A stretch of DNA of 41,549 nucleotides from Phycisphaerales bacterium UBA2396. GTDB taxonomy: Bacteria; Planctomycetota; Phycisphaerae; Phycisphaerales; UBA1924. Where the stretch lies: assembly GCA_002343325.1 (NCBI GenBank), contig DDSG01000032.1:401-41949 (forward strand), written 5' to 3'. Each line of letters starts with the position of its first letter. Position 1 is the stretch's first letter. The position numbers and the translations under genes were made by a program. A model generated the notes under the pieces. That model was given only the letters and a program-made list of their open reading frames with translations. It did not search any database and was not told where the DNA came from. Of the stretch, positions 18,060 to 26,051 are shown one piece after another.

Positions 18060-19147
18060 GCATGCACTGGTTCGACGCGCACCTTGATCTCGGTTGCCTC
18101 GCCGGCGAGGGACGCGACATGCTCGCCGAGACGCCCTCGGGCGGTGATTCGCCACCGGGGTCGATCACGATCCCCACGCTGCTCGCCGGAGGAGTTCGCA
18201 GCGCGCTCGCGACGATCTTTATCGAGCCCTCCGGGGCGGGTCGGCCCTTTACCTATGACCCGGGCGACACGCCCGACGCGGTCGAGTCGGCCTGCCGGGC
18301 GGCACGGTGGCAGATGAGCCTCTACCACGGGTGGGCCTCGACCCCGGGGGCGCGTGTGGCGGTCGCGGGGCCCGGCGGAGATTTCTCCGCTGCCCGTCCC
18401 GACGCGCTGACGCTGGGCGTGCTGGTCGAAGGGGCCGACGGTATCCGCGATCCGGAAGAACTGAGCTGGTGGAAGTCGCAAGGCGTCGCCGCGGTGGGGC
18501 TCGCGTGGTCCAAGCCCACGCGCTACGCGGGCGGCAACGGGACCGAGCTGGGCCTGACGGACCTCGGGCGGGCGATGGCCCGCGAGATCGATCGGCTGGG
18601 GCTGGTGCATGATCTCTCGCATTTGTCCGACGCCTCGCTGGTCGAGGTGCTCGATCGGGCCCAGGGACCGGTGATCGCGTCGCACTCCAACGTGCGGGCG
18701 CTGCTCGACGATGGACGGCTGACGCTCGCGCAGCGTCAACGCCACCTCTCGGACGAGACGATCCGCGAGATCGCACGCCGTGACGGGATGATCGGGTCTG
18801 TGCTGTATTCGCCGTTCATCGTGCGGGGCGGCGGACGAGATCGGCGGGCGACGCTGGCGGAGTGGGCGGCCCACGTCGAGCGGATCTGCGAGTTGATGGG
18901 CGGCCGGACGCGGATCGGGCTCGGCTCGGACGCCGACGGCGGGTTCTCACGCGAGCACCTGCCGGAGGGGATCAACGCTCCGGCGGACTTCGTTCGGCTT
19001 GCCGACACGCTCGCGTCCCGCGGGTGGAGCGACGACGAGGTGCGTGGCTTTGCGTACGGGAACTGGGAGCGATTCTGGGAGAAGGCCTCCCGTCGATCCG
19101 GGATTCCAGAGCCCGCGGGGCGTACCATCCACACCCCGGGGCGGTAG
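18056..19147 (+). CDS. Membrane dipeptidase family protein (peptidase M19)
   Basis: 363 residues, or 361 if translation starts at the ATG at 18062. M19 (renal dipeptidase type) zinc enzymes hydrolyse dipeptides, including some with D-amino acids. Metal-ligand motifs are present: H9-x-D11 in FDAHLDL at the N-terminus, 'LVHDLSHLSDASL', VIASHSN and 'RIGLGSDADGGF'. No signal peptide is present, so it should be cytosolic despite the family name. The GTG at 18056 overlaps the stop of the CoA-transferase gene. At the other end the TAG stop is formed by the first ten bases of the tRNA-Ala gene. A role in peptidoglycan peptide recycling is possible but unproven. Confidence 0.9.
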   Translation: MSMHWFDAHLDLGCLAGEGRDMLAETPSGGDSPPGSITIPTLLAGGVRSALATIFIEPSGAGRPFTYDPGDTPDAVESACRAARWQMSLYHGWASTPGARVAVAGPGGDFSAARPDALTLGVLVEGADGIRDPEELSWWKSQGVAAVGLAWSKPTRYAGGNGTELGLTDLGRAMAREIDRLGLVHDLSHLSDASLVEVLDRAQGPVIASHSNVRALLDDGRLTLAQRQRHLSDETIREIARRDGMIGSVLYSPFIVRGGGRDRRATLAEWAAHVERICELMGGRTRIGLGSDADGGFSREHLPEGINAPADFVRLADTLASRGWSDDEVRGFAYGNWERFWEKASRRSGIPEPAGRTIHTPGR

Positions 19148-19210
19148 CTCAATTGGTAGAGCACTAGCTTTGCAAGCTAGGGGTTGAGAGTTCGAGTCTC
19201 TTCCGCTCCA
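19138..19210 (+). tRNA. tRNA-Ala (anticodon UGC)
   Basis: A 73-nt cloverleaf: acceptor GGGGCGG pairs with CCGCTCC, D arm GCTC-AATTGGTA-GAGC, anticodon arm CTAGC-TTTGCAA-GCTAG with anticodon TGC at 19171-19173, variable GGGTT, T arm GAGAG-TTCGAGT-CTCTT, discriminator A. The third acceptor pair is G-U, the G3:U70 identity element of alanine tRNAs. CCA is not encoded. The first ten bases overlap the 3' end of the dipeptidase gene. Confidence 0.98.
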
Positions 19211-19323
19211 TTCCGCGTCGCACGTGTTCCTCGCTTCGCGACAGACAGCAGGTCATGCCTGCTTCTTGATGACAACGCATGTTCTCGTCCGGTTCATTCG
19301 CAAGGGAATGACGCCGGGCAAGG

Positions 19324-19329
19324 TACACT
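19324..19329 (+). promoter_or_regulatory. TAnnnT -10 box of the zinc-ribbon membrane protein gene
   Basis: TACACT ends 7 nt before the ATG at 19337, with no Shine-Dalgarno. This supports that start over the upstream open frame that reads through the tRNA. Confidence 0.45.
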
Positions 19330-19336
19330 TCGCGCG

Positions 19337-20350
19337 ATGCCCCCGCCAGACCAGGTCATGTCGCCGACCTGCCCCCGTTGCGATTACGACCTGCGCGGTC
19401 AGATCTCGACCTGGGTTGATCGGTGCCCCCGCCACGGCGTGTGCTCGGAGTGTGGGCTTCGGTTCGTATGGGGCGATCTCTTCGCGCCCTCCCCCACGCC
19501 GCGTTGGAGCTTCGAGCACGCCGAGTGGGCAGGATCTTCCGGTCTTCCGGCCGCGTTAGGGCGAGCGATGGTGCGGATTGCCCGGCCCGGCATCCTGTGG
19601 GGCGGGCTTCCGCTCGGGGCCCCCGTGGTGGCGGGCCGGCTCGTGCTGTTCGCGGTGCTCTCGGCCTCGGTGATGCTTGTCCTGGTGATGGGCGCCAAGC
19701 TACTGGTCTTCGCCGGCGAGTGGTACGTGATAGTGAGGAACCCCGCGCTCGCCGGGGCCACCCAACCGACGCTCGTGTCGGCGCTTGCCGCGGCACCGTC
19801 CCGGGCTTTGCTGCCCATCGTCAATGGCTGGATGGTGTCCAACAACTTGGGCGGACGGCTGCTCCCCGCGATCTACGCAACGGCGTTTGCCGGGCTGCTC
19901 CCGCTCACGCTCATCCTGCTGCCGATGTCCCTTCGACGGGCCAAGGTGCGGATTCGGCATCTGTGGCGGATCGCCGCCTACTTCGCGCCCTGTGCGGTCC
20001 TCTTCGCGTGGTTGCCGGGCATCTATTTCGCGTGCACTGCTCTGGCGTGGCTAGCCGTCAACCCAACCGGAAACACAGGATCCTCAGGACAGTTCCTGGC
20101 ATGGCTCGCGCGAGTGTTGTCTCTGTTCCCCATGCTCGTCTGCACGGCGACGGTGGTCCTGACGCTGGTCCCCGCCTGGATCTTCTGGGGGTTTGCTTGC
20201 TCTCGATACCTCCGGCTGCCCAGGCCTTGGCTGGTCGCGGGTGCACTGGTCGTGGTCGCGTGGCTGGCGGTGCTGGCGACCGATCAGGTCCTCTTCGCCG
20301 GGCGGGGCATGGGCACCCGGATCGCCCTGGAACTCATGCGACGGTGGTGA
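19337..20350 (+). CDS. Zinc-ribbon membrane protein of unknown function
   Basis: 337 residues. The N-terminus has a four-cysteine ribbon, CPRCDYDLRG then CPRHG and CSECG (about residues 11-42), a signature common at the start of planctomycete membrane proteins of unknown role. About six hydrophobic segments follow, for example 'LVLFAVLSASVMLVLVMG', 'FAGLLPLTLILLPMSL' and 'WLVAGALVVVAWLAVLAT', so it is an integral inner-membrane protein with its ribbon probably in the cytoplasm. I recognise no enzymatic motif. An in-frame ATG at 19358 would still keep the ribbon. The stop lies 24 nt before glyA, which has its own TAnnnT box. Confidence 0.82.
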   Translation: MPPPDQVMSPTCPRCDYDLRGQISTWVDRCPRHGVCSECGLRFVWGDLFAPSPTPRWSFEHAEWAGSSGLPAALGRAMVRIARPGILWGGLPLGAPVVAGRLVLFAVLSASVMLVLVMGAKLLVFAGEWYVIVRNPALAGATQPTLVSALAAAPSRALLPIVNGWMVSNNLGGRLLPAIYATAFAGLLPLTLILLPMSLRRAKVRIRHLWRIAAYFAPCAVLFAWLPGIYFACTALAWLAVNPTGNTGSSGQFLAWLARVLSLFPMLVCTATVVLTLVPAWIFWGFACSRYLRLPRPWLVAGALVVVAWLAVLATDQVLFAGRGMGTRIALELMRRW

Positions 20351-20362
20351 GGGTCGGGGCAC

Positions 20363-20368
20363 TATGAT
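20363..20368 (+). promoter_or_regulatory. TAnnnT -10 box of glyA
   Basis: TATGAT, the closest match here to the TATAAT consensus, ends exactly 6 nt before the glyA ATG at 20375. No Shine-Dalgarno is present. Confidence 0.55.
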
Positions 20369-20374
20369 CGCCCG

Positions 20375-21673
20375 ATGACGCACCCACTTGACACCGCCCT
20401 CATCGAGACCATCCGCGCCACAGACCCCGCCGTCGCCGGGCTGATCGCCCAGGAAGCCCACCGGCAGGAAACAACCCTCGAGCTCATCGCCAGCGAGAAT
20501 CACACCTCGCCCGCGGTCATGGCGGCGATGGGTTCGTGCCTCACCAACAAGTACGCCGAGGGGTATCCGGGGGCACGGTACTACGGCGGGTGTGTCTATC
20601 ACGATCAGGTTGAGCAGCTCGCGATCGATCGCGCGAAGCAGATGTTCGGCTGCAAGTTTGCCAACGTGCAACCGCACTCCGGTGCCCAGGCGAACGCCGC
20701 CGTCTTCATGGCCCTGATGGACCCGGGTTCGACGTTTCTGAGCCTGGTGCTCAAGGACGGCGGGCACCTGAGCCACGGGATGAAGCTCAATTTCTCCGGG
20801 CGCTACTACAACCCGGTGCACTATCCGCTTCACTACGCCGCGGATCACTCTGAGTTTGAGCGCATCAACTACGACGCCGTGATGGAGGCGGCCAAGCTGC
20901 ATCGCCCGAAGGTGATCATGTGCGGGTATTCGGCGTACCCGCGGACGATCGACTTCGCGAAGTTCCGCGAGGCCGCCGACGCGGTGGGGGCCCTGCTCGT
21001 GGCCGACGTTGCGCACATTGCCGGGCTGATCGTGGGCGGGGCTCATCCCAGTCCCTTCCCGCACGCGCACGTGGTGACCACCACGACGCACAAGACGCTC
21101 CGCGGCCCGCGCGGCGGTCTCATCCTCACGAACGACGAGGATCTGGCCAAGAAGATCGACAAGGCGGTCTTCCCCGGGATGCAGGGCGGCCCGCTGATGC
21201 ACGTGATCGCCGCCAAGGCGGTTGCCTTCGGCGAGTGCCTCCGCCCCGAGTTCAGGACCTACGCCGCCCGGGTCGTGGCCAACGCCAAGGCGCTGGCGAA
21301 GGGCCTGACGGAGCGCGGCTACCGGATCACGACGGGGGGGACCGATAACCACCTGATGCTGGTCGATCTGCGGCGCAAGAGCGACCAACTGACGGGAGCC
21401 GACGCGGAGAAGTGGCTGGAGTCGGCGGGGATCATCTGCAACAAGAACGGCATCCCCGAGGACCCCAGGCCGCCGAAGTTCACGAGCGGCATCCGGCTGG
21501 GGACGCCGGCGTTGACGACGCGTGGGCTGTCGGAGGCGGAGATGGCGGAGGTGGCGGGGTTGATCGATCGCGTGCTGAGTGCGGGCTTGGCGGGGTCGTT
21601 GGAGGGCGAGGCGGCCAAGGTGAGGGCGGAAGTCGTGCGGCTGTGCGCGAAGCACCCGATGCCGGGGCATTGA
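20375..21673 (+). CDS. glyA: Serine hydroxymethyltransferase
   Basis: 432 residues. PLP enzyme that interconverts serine and glycine while charging tetrahydrofolate with a one-carbon unit; cytosolic. Motifs in order: 'LELIASENHTSPAVM', 'TNKYAEGYPGARYYGGC', QPHSGAQANAAVF (PLP pocket), 'VADVAHIAGLIVGG' and the TTTTHKTLRGPRGG loop with the Schiff-base lysine (Lys240). Length is normal (E. coli 417). Single-gene unit with its own leaderless-type promoter box; a weak hairpin begins at its stop codon. Assignment is secure. Confidence 0.97.
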   Translation: MTHPLDTALIETIRATDPAVAGLIAQEAHRQETTLELIASENHTSPAVMAAMGSCLTNKYAEGYPGARYYGGCVYHDQVEQLAIDRAKQMFGCKFANVQPHSGAQANAAVFMALMDPGSTFLSLVLKDGGHLSHGMKLNFSGRYYNPVHYPLHYAADHSEFERINYDAVMEAAKLHRPKVIMCGYSAYPRTIDFAKFREAADAVGALLVADVAHIAGLIVGGAHPSPFPHAHVVTTTTHKTLRGPRGGLILTNDEDLAKKIDKAVFPGMQGGPLMHVIAAKAVAFGECLRPEFRTYAARVVANAKALAKGLTERGYRITTGGTDNHLMLVDLRRKSDQLTGADAEKWLESAGIICNKNGIPEDPRPPKFTSGIRLGTPALTTRGLSEAEMAEVAGLIDRVLSAGLAGSLEGEAAKVRAEVVRLCAKHPMPGH

Positions 21674-21701
21674 CCATCCCTAAACGGGTGATTGGGTGGT
21701 C
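21672..21701 (+). terminator. Possible weak terminator hairpin after glyA
   Basis: GACCA-T-CCC pairs with GGG-TGGTC across a 13-nt loop, an eight-pair stem with one bulged T that begins inside the glyA stop codon. No T-run follows, so intrinsic termination is doubtful. Confidence 0.3.
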
Positions 21702-21898
21702 CGTGTTGCGTGCATTCTTTGCGACGGGAGTGCGTTTGGCTGGCGTTGGCCCGTGATTTGGGTCAAACTTGGGTGGAACCGAGCAAGGGCGAACGGCGGA
21801 CGTGAGAGAGAAGTCGCGAGTCTTGACGCTCGATACGGAGATAGACCCCGAGATTGGCGGAGCGCGCCGATCCGGGGATTGCGTGTTTGCGTGCACCC

Positions 21899-21905
21899 GG
21901 AGGAG
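21899..21905 (+). promoter_or_regulatory. Strong Shine-Dalgarno of the metalloprotease gene
   Basis: GGAGGAG lies 6 nt before the ATG at 21912 and fixes that start. It contrasts with the leaderless-type starts of the neighbouring housekeeping genes. Confidence 0.7.
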
Positions 21906-21911
21906 TAGACG

Positions 21912-24320
21912 ATGAAGTCGATGGCGTCGATGTGGAGCGGAGTGGCGTTGTCGGGCGTGGGCCTGGGCGTGCTGATGGGATTGTCGGCGGGTCGGGCGGA
22001 ACCGATGGCCGCCGTGGTGTCGTCGACGGGTCAAACGGATCAGATCGAGCGAGCGGCGCGTCGCATGATCGCGGTGCCTCGGGCGCTCCCGCCGGAGCTC
22101 AAGCACGAGATGCGTACGTTGGTGGCGGCGTGCTACGACCCGCAGTTCCCGCCTTCGCAGCAGTTCATGGAGGCTGTCGAGTCGATGTACACCATCAACT
22201 CGCGGTACCAGTTGGGATCTCGCTGGACGGGGAGCCAGGGTGATCCTCGGGCGCTCACGTGGAGCTTTGTGCCAGACGGGCTGTCGATCCCGAGCGGCGT
22301 GGGCGAACCGACGGCCAACAGCGAGCTGTTCAGCCGCATGGATGCGTTGTTTGCCGCTCGTGGCGGTCGCGCGACGTGGGTGCAGCAGTTTGTGAACGTC
22401 TTTGCGCGGTGGGAGCAGTTGAGCGGGCTGTCGTACACGCGGATCACGAACAACGCCACCAACGCGGACGCCGACGACGGCGCGTCCTGGGGCACGGCGG
22501 GGGCGGCGGGTCTTCGCGGCGACGTCCGCATCTCGATGAAGAACATCGACAGTTCCGGAGGCATCCTGGCGTACAACGCTTTCCCGCAGAGCGGCGACAT
22601 GGTGATCGACCGGTCCGAGAGCTGGGCGAGTCCGACGAACACGTTCCGGTTCCTCCGCAACACGATCGCGCACGAGCATGGTCACGGCGTCGGTTTCGCG
22701 CACGTCTGTCCGACGAACAACACCAAGCTCATGGAGCCGTTCCTCAACACGAATTTCGACGGCCCGCGTCAGGACGACATCCGCGCGGTGCAGCGTCACT
22801 ATGGCGACCCGTTCGAGCCCAACAACAGCGCGGGCAGCGCGAGCCCTCTGGGGACGATCAACAGCGGGCAGACGCTCACGGTGGGCACGCTGCCCACGGT
22901 GGCGGGGACGATCACGTTCCCCGCGAACGCCGAGGCCTCGATCCTGAGCCTCGACGCCAACGGCGAGTCCGACTATTTCTCGTTCACACCCTCGGTCACG
23001 ATGCTGATGAACATGAGCGTGACCCCGGTGGGCACGTCGTATCTCAACGGCCCGCAGAACGCCAACGGATCGTGCAGCGCCGGGACGAACTTCGACGCCT
23101 TGCGCGTGGCGGACATCGGCGTGTGGTACACGAACTCGAGCGGGCTCACGCGTCTGGCGGCGATCAACGACACGACCAACGTCTCGCCGAGCCCGAACAA
23201 CGAGGCGTTCAACGGGTTCCTGGTCTCGGCGAACACGCCGTACAACTTCGTGGTCTTTGAGAACAATTCGCCCGCCGAGGCGCAGCTCTACCGCTTCAGC
23301 CTGACGGGCGGCACGCCCGCGGTGGTTTCGGCGTCGGACGCGACAAGCACCAGCACGATCAACGTCACGTGGACGAGCGTGCCCAACGCCACGAACTACG
23401 AGATCTTCCGCGGCACAACCAACAACTTCGGCTCGTCGACCAATATCCTCGATCAGACCACGGTCGGTTATGCCGACTCGGTCGCGCCGGGCTCGACGTT
23501 CTTCTACTGGGTCCGCGTCACGCAGGTGATCGGCGGGTTCAGCAACACGGTGATCCTCGGGCCCGACCAGGGTTCGACCAGCACGCCCGCCAACAACCCG
23601 CCAGTCGCCAACGCCGGGTCTGACCAGAACATCCGCGACCCCGAGGGCGACGGCGTTCAGGGCGTCACGCTCAACGGCTCGGGCTCGACAGACAGCGACG
23701 GCACGATCGTCAGCTATGCCTGGTCGATCGCGGGCACGCCCATCGCCTCGGGCGTCTCGCCGAACGTGGTGCTGAGCGCCGGCGTGAACACGATCACGCT
23801 CGACGTGACGGACGACGACGGCGCCTCGGCGAGCGACACGGTGGTGGTGACGATCACCTCCAACATCGCGCCCACCGCCGACGCGGGCGATGATCAGACT
23901 CTGGTCGATGCCGACAGCTCGGGCTCGGAGAGCGTGACGCTTTCCGCGGCCGGGTCGACGGACTCGGACGGCACGATCGTGTCGTACGTGTGGAAGAAGG
24001 GTGCGACGCAGATCGCCACGGGCGCCAGCCCGACGGTCTCGCTGGATGTCGGCGAGCACACGATCGAGCTGACCGTCACCGACAACGAAGGCCGAACCGG
24101 CACGGACCTGGTCTCGATCACGGTCGAGCCCGCTCCGTCGTGCCCGGCGGACTTCGACGGCGACGGCTTTGTGGACTTCTTTGACTTCGATCTGTACGTG
24201 AGCTGCTTCGAAGACGCCCAGGCCTGCCCCCCCGGCAAGTCGGCGGACTTCGACGGCGACGGCTTTGTGGACTTCTTCGACTTTGATGCCTTCGTGACGG
24301 CCTTTGAGGCTGGCTGCTGA
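21912..24320 (+). CDS. Secreted matrixin-like metalloprotease with PPC, FN3, PKD and GC-dockerin domains
   Basis: 802 residues. A signal peptide (about 1-29) precedes a metzincin-type catalytic domain whose zinc site is HEHGHGVGFAH (254-264), with a Met-turn in KLMEPF. Domains after it: a PPC-like domain ('DPFEPNNSAGSA', 'GESDYFSF', about 295-385 and beyond), an FN3 module (about 466-550, 'INVTWTSVPNATNYEIFRG'), two PKD-like modules (about 561-652 and 653-742, each 'VANAGSDQ'/'TADAGDDQ' followed by GSTDSDGTIVSY), and a 59-residue tail (744-802) with two DFDGDGFVDFFDFD calcium loops bounded by Cys and ending in GC. It is probably an exported endopeptidase held on or released from the surface through the tail. 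There is a 238 bp upstream region with no gene. The terminator at 24346 follows. Confidence 0.92.
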   Translation: MKSMASMWSGVALSGVGLGVLMGLSAGRAEPMAAVVSSTGQTDQIERAARRMIAVPRALPPELKHEMRTLVAACYDPQFPPSQQFMEAVESMYTINSRYQLGSRWTGSQGDPRALTWSFVPDGLSIPSGVGEPTANSELFSRMDALFAARGGRATWVQQFVNVFARWEQLSGLSYTRITNNATNADADDGASWGTAGAAGLRGDVRISMKNIDSSGGILAYNAFPQSGDMVIDRSESWASPTNTFRFLRNTIAHEHGHGVGFAHVCPTNNTKLMEPFLNTNFDGPRQDDIRAVQRHYGDPFEPNNSAGSASPLGTINSGQTLTVGTLPTVAGTITFPANAEASILSLDANGESDYFSFTPSVTMLMNMSVTPVGTSYLNGPQNANGSCSAGTNFDALRVADIGVWYTNSSGLTRLAAINDTTNVSPSPNNEAFNGFLVSANTPYNFVVFENNSPAEAQLYRFSLTGGTPAVVSASDATSTSTINVTWTSVPNATNYEIFRGTTNNFGSSTNILDQTTVGYADSVAPGSTFFYWVRVTQVIGGFSNTVILGPDQGSTSTPANNPPVANAGSDQNIRDPEGDGVQGVTLNGSGSTDSDGTIVSYAWSIAGTPIASGVSPNVVLSAGVNTITLDVTDDDGASASDTVVVTITSNIAPTADAGDDQTLVDADSSGSESVTLSAAGSTDSDGTIVSYVWKKGATQIATGASPTVSLDVGEHTIELTVTDNEGRTGTDLVSITVEPAPSCPADFDGDGFVDFFDFDLYVSCFEDAQACPPGKSADFDGDGFVDFFDFDAFVTAFEAGC

Positions 24321-24345
24321 GTCGATCGCTATGATGTGAATCGCT

Positions 24346-24385
24346 CGCGGGCCCGGGTGGCAGAACGCCCGGGCCCGCGTTCTTT
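24346..24385 (+). terminator. Intrinsic terminator after the metalloprotease gene
   Basis: A perfect 12-bp stem, CGCGGGCCCGGG (24346-24357) with CCCGGGCCCGCG (24368-24379), a ten-base loop, then TTCTTTG. It begins 25 nt after the metalloprotease stop and ends just before the holB promoter box, separating the two units. Confidence 0.8.
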
Positions 24386-24394
24386 GTGGTCCGC

Positions 24395-24400
24395 TACACT
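24395..24400 (+). promoter_or_regulatory. TAnnnT -10 box deciding the holB start
   Basis: TACACT ends exactly 6 nt before the GTG at 24407. An earlier in-frame GTG at 24386 lies upstream of the box and against the terminator, so 24407 is preferred. Confidence 0.5.
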
Positions 24401-24406
24401 GGGCGC

Positions 24407-25567
24407 GTGGCGAAGAAAGCAAGAGCCAAGTCCGCGGATACGGCAGGGCGTGACGAGCCCCCGCCGCCGGCCCGTGCGCACCCCGCGCCGACGGCGCTGT
24501 CGTCGCTGTTGGGGCAGGATCACGCGATCAAGGTGATGTCGGGCGCGATTCGGTCCGGGCGCGTGCCGCACGCGTGGGTCTTTCACGGGCCTCCCGGCGT
24601 GGGGAAGTTCACTGCCGCGCTTGCGTTCGCGTCGCTGCTGCTGGATCCGGAAATCTCCATCCCGCGGGAAGGTGTGCCGACGGTCGATCCCCTGAGCGCG
24701 GTGCAGCGGCTGTTGCGGGCCGGGGCGCACCCCGACCTGCATGTGGTCGATCGCGTCTCGTGCAAGTACGCCTCGGACCCGGATGTTCGTCGCCTGAAGC
24801 AGACGACGATTCCCGTGGAGGTGGTGCGGGAGTTCATCGTGGAGCCCTGCACGCTGGCGCCGCTCGTGACGCCGGGCGGGCGTGCGGCGAAGGTGTTCAT
24901 CGTGGACGACGGGGACCTGCTGGCGCGGAGTTCTGCGTCTCAGAACGCGCTGCTCAAGACGCTCGAAGAGCCGGACGGGCGCACGGTGCTGATCCTGACG
25001 GTGACGGCGCCCGAGCGGCTGTTGCCGACGATCCGCAGCCGGAGCCAGATGGTGCGGTTCGGGCCTCTTCGGCCGGACGACATGAGGCGGTATGTGGGGA
25101 CGCTGGGCGTGGACCTCGATCGGGCCACACGGGATGTTCTGACGGAGTACGCCGCGGGTTCGCCCGGGGAATTCTCGGCCGCGATGGCCGACGGGCTTGT
25201 GTCGTGGCACGAGCGGCTCGCCCCCGGTGTGATGAAGTCGCTCAAGGGCAAGTATGTTCCGAGTCTTGGGGCCGAGATCAGCGCGGTGATCGAAGAGGCC
25301 GTCAAGGCGGGCGAGGACGCGGACAAGCTGGAGAGCAAGGAGGCGCTGACGCGTCAGGCGGCGCGGCGAGCGTTCAAGCTGATCGCGCAGGTGTGCGCGA
25401 GGGAGATGCGCGAGACGCTGCCCCGGCGAGTGGAGAGCGGGAGCGCTGACGGCGCGGTGCGGGCGATCGAGTCGATCGCGCGGGCCGAGCAGATGCTCAA
25501 CTCCAACGTGCAGATGCTGTTCGTGGCGGAGTGGCTCAGCGGTGAGCTGGCGTCGGCGGGGGGATGA
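24407..25567 (+). CDS. holB: DNA polymerase III clamp-loader subunit delta' (HolB-like)
   Basis: 386 residues from a GTG. AAA+ protein of the clamp loader that places the beta clamp on DNA. After a basic, Pro-rich lead of about 30 residues come 'LSSLLGQDHAIKVMSGAI', Walker A FHGPPGVGK (Lys67), 'AHPDLHVV', a 'VFIVDDGDLL' Walker B region, 'SQNALLKTLEEPDGRTVLIL' and the sensor-1 'PTIRSRSQMV' stretch. The four-cysteine zinc module found in many delta' and tau subunits is absent between Walker A and HPDL. DnaX (tau/gamma) would be longer with the zinc module, so delta' is the better call. The gene abuts fliS stop to stop with no spacer. Confidence 0.85.
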   Translation: MAKKARAKSADTAGRDEPPPPARAHPAPTALSSLLGQDHAIKVMSGAIRSGRVPHAWVFHGPPGVGKFTAALAFASLLLDPEISIPREGVPTVDPLSAVQRLLRAGAHPDLHVVDRVSCKYASDPDVRRLKQTTIPVEVVREFIVEPCTLAPLVTPGGRAAKVFIVDDGDLLARSSASQNALLKTLEEPDGRTVLILTVTAPERLLPTIRSRSQMVRFGPLRPDDMRRYVGTLGVDLDRATRDVLTEYAAGSPGEFSAAMADGLVSWHERLAPGVMKSLKGKYVPSLGAEISAVIEEAVKAGEDADKLESKEALTRQAARRAFKLIAQVCAREMRETLPRRVESGSADGAVRAIESIARAEQMLNSNVQMLFVAEWLSGELASAGG

Positions 25568-25996
25568 CTAGGCCGAGGCGGCGAGCGAACCGGGCTGGGC
25601 GGCGGGGGCGGCCTTCTCGGTGCCGAGCTTCTGCATGAGCAGCGCCCAGGTTTCGCGCTCATACTCAAGGAGCTTGATGACGGCGTCGAACTTCTCGACG
25701 CTCTTGTCCATGCTCGCGTTGGTCAGCTCCATGAAGAGGTAGGCGTAGAGTGCCTTGACCCGGTCGGCGAGTGTCGGCTCGACGTCTGGGCGGATGTTGG
25801 TCATGAGCTCGACGACGATGTTCCGGCAGTTGGTAACGCCGTTGAAGACGGCCTCGAAGTCCTTTGCGTTGAGCCCGTCGCGTGCCTGCATGGCGAACTT
25901 GATCGCGCCGTCGAGCAGCATAAGCCGCAGCTCGGCGGGGCCGGCGGTCATCACGCGGGTGCGGAGGTAGTTCGTCTGAGGGTTCGCCTGGGTCAT
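25568..25996 (-). CDS. fliS: Flagellar export chaperone FliS
   Basis: 142 residues, the usual size. Cytosolic helical chaperone that binds the C-terminus of flagellin and prevents polymerisation before export. The family start 'NYLRTRVMTAGPAELRLMLLDGAIKF' is visible in part (TAGPAELRLMLLDGAI), followed by the conserved helices through 'LYAYLFMELTNAS'. An Ala/Pro-rich tail of about 15 residues is extra. It lies 55 bp after fliD, the classical fliD-fliS order, so they should share a transcript. Its stop codon is immediately next to the holB stop on the other strand. Confidence 0.95.
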   Translation of the reverse strand: MTQANPQTNYLRTRVMTAGPAELRLMLLDGAIKFAMQARDGLNAKDFEAVFNGVTNCRNIVVELMTNIRPDVEPTLADRVKALYAYLFMELTNASMDKSVEKFDAVIKLLEYERETWALLMQKLGTEKAAPAAQPGSLAASA

Positions 25997-26051
25997 CGTG
26001 CCAGATCTATCGGCGGAGCGGGTGAGGGTCTTCAGTGAGCGGATCGGCGGA

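Noticed and set aside
19184..19336. Extension of the zinc-ribbon gene back through tRNA-Ala
   Set aside because: It would start inside the tRNA; the ATG at 19337 has a promoter box and the family N-terminus.
21823..21847. TTGACG followed by TAGACC as a promoter for the metalloprotease gene
   Set aside because: The spacing is about 13 bp, too short for a sigma-70 promoter.
21480..24422. A minus-strand frame of about 980 codons opposite glyA and the metalloprotease
   Set aside because: Low-complexity His/Arg/Val sequence opposite two well-identified genes; an antisense artefact of GC-rich codons.
25997..26015. TGGCACG just before fliS, resembling the -24 element of a sigma-54 promoter
   Set aside because: No -12 TTGC element at the right distance, and it runs into the start codon.
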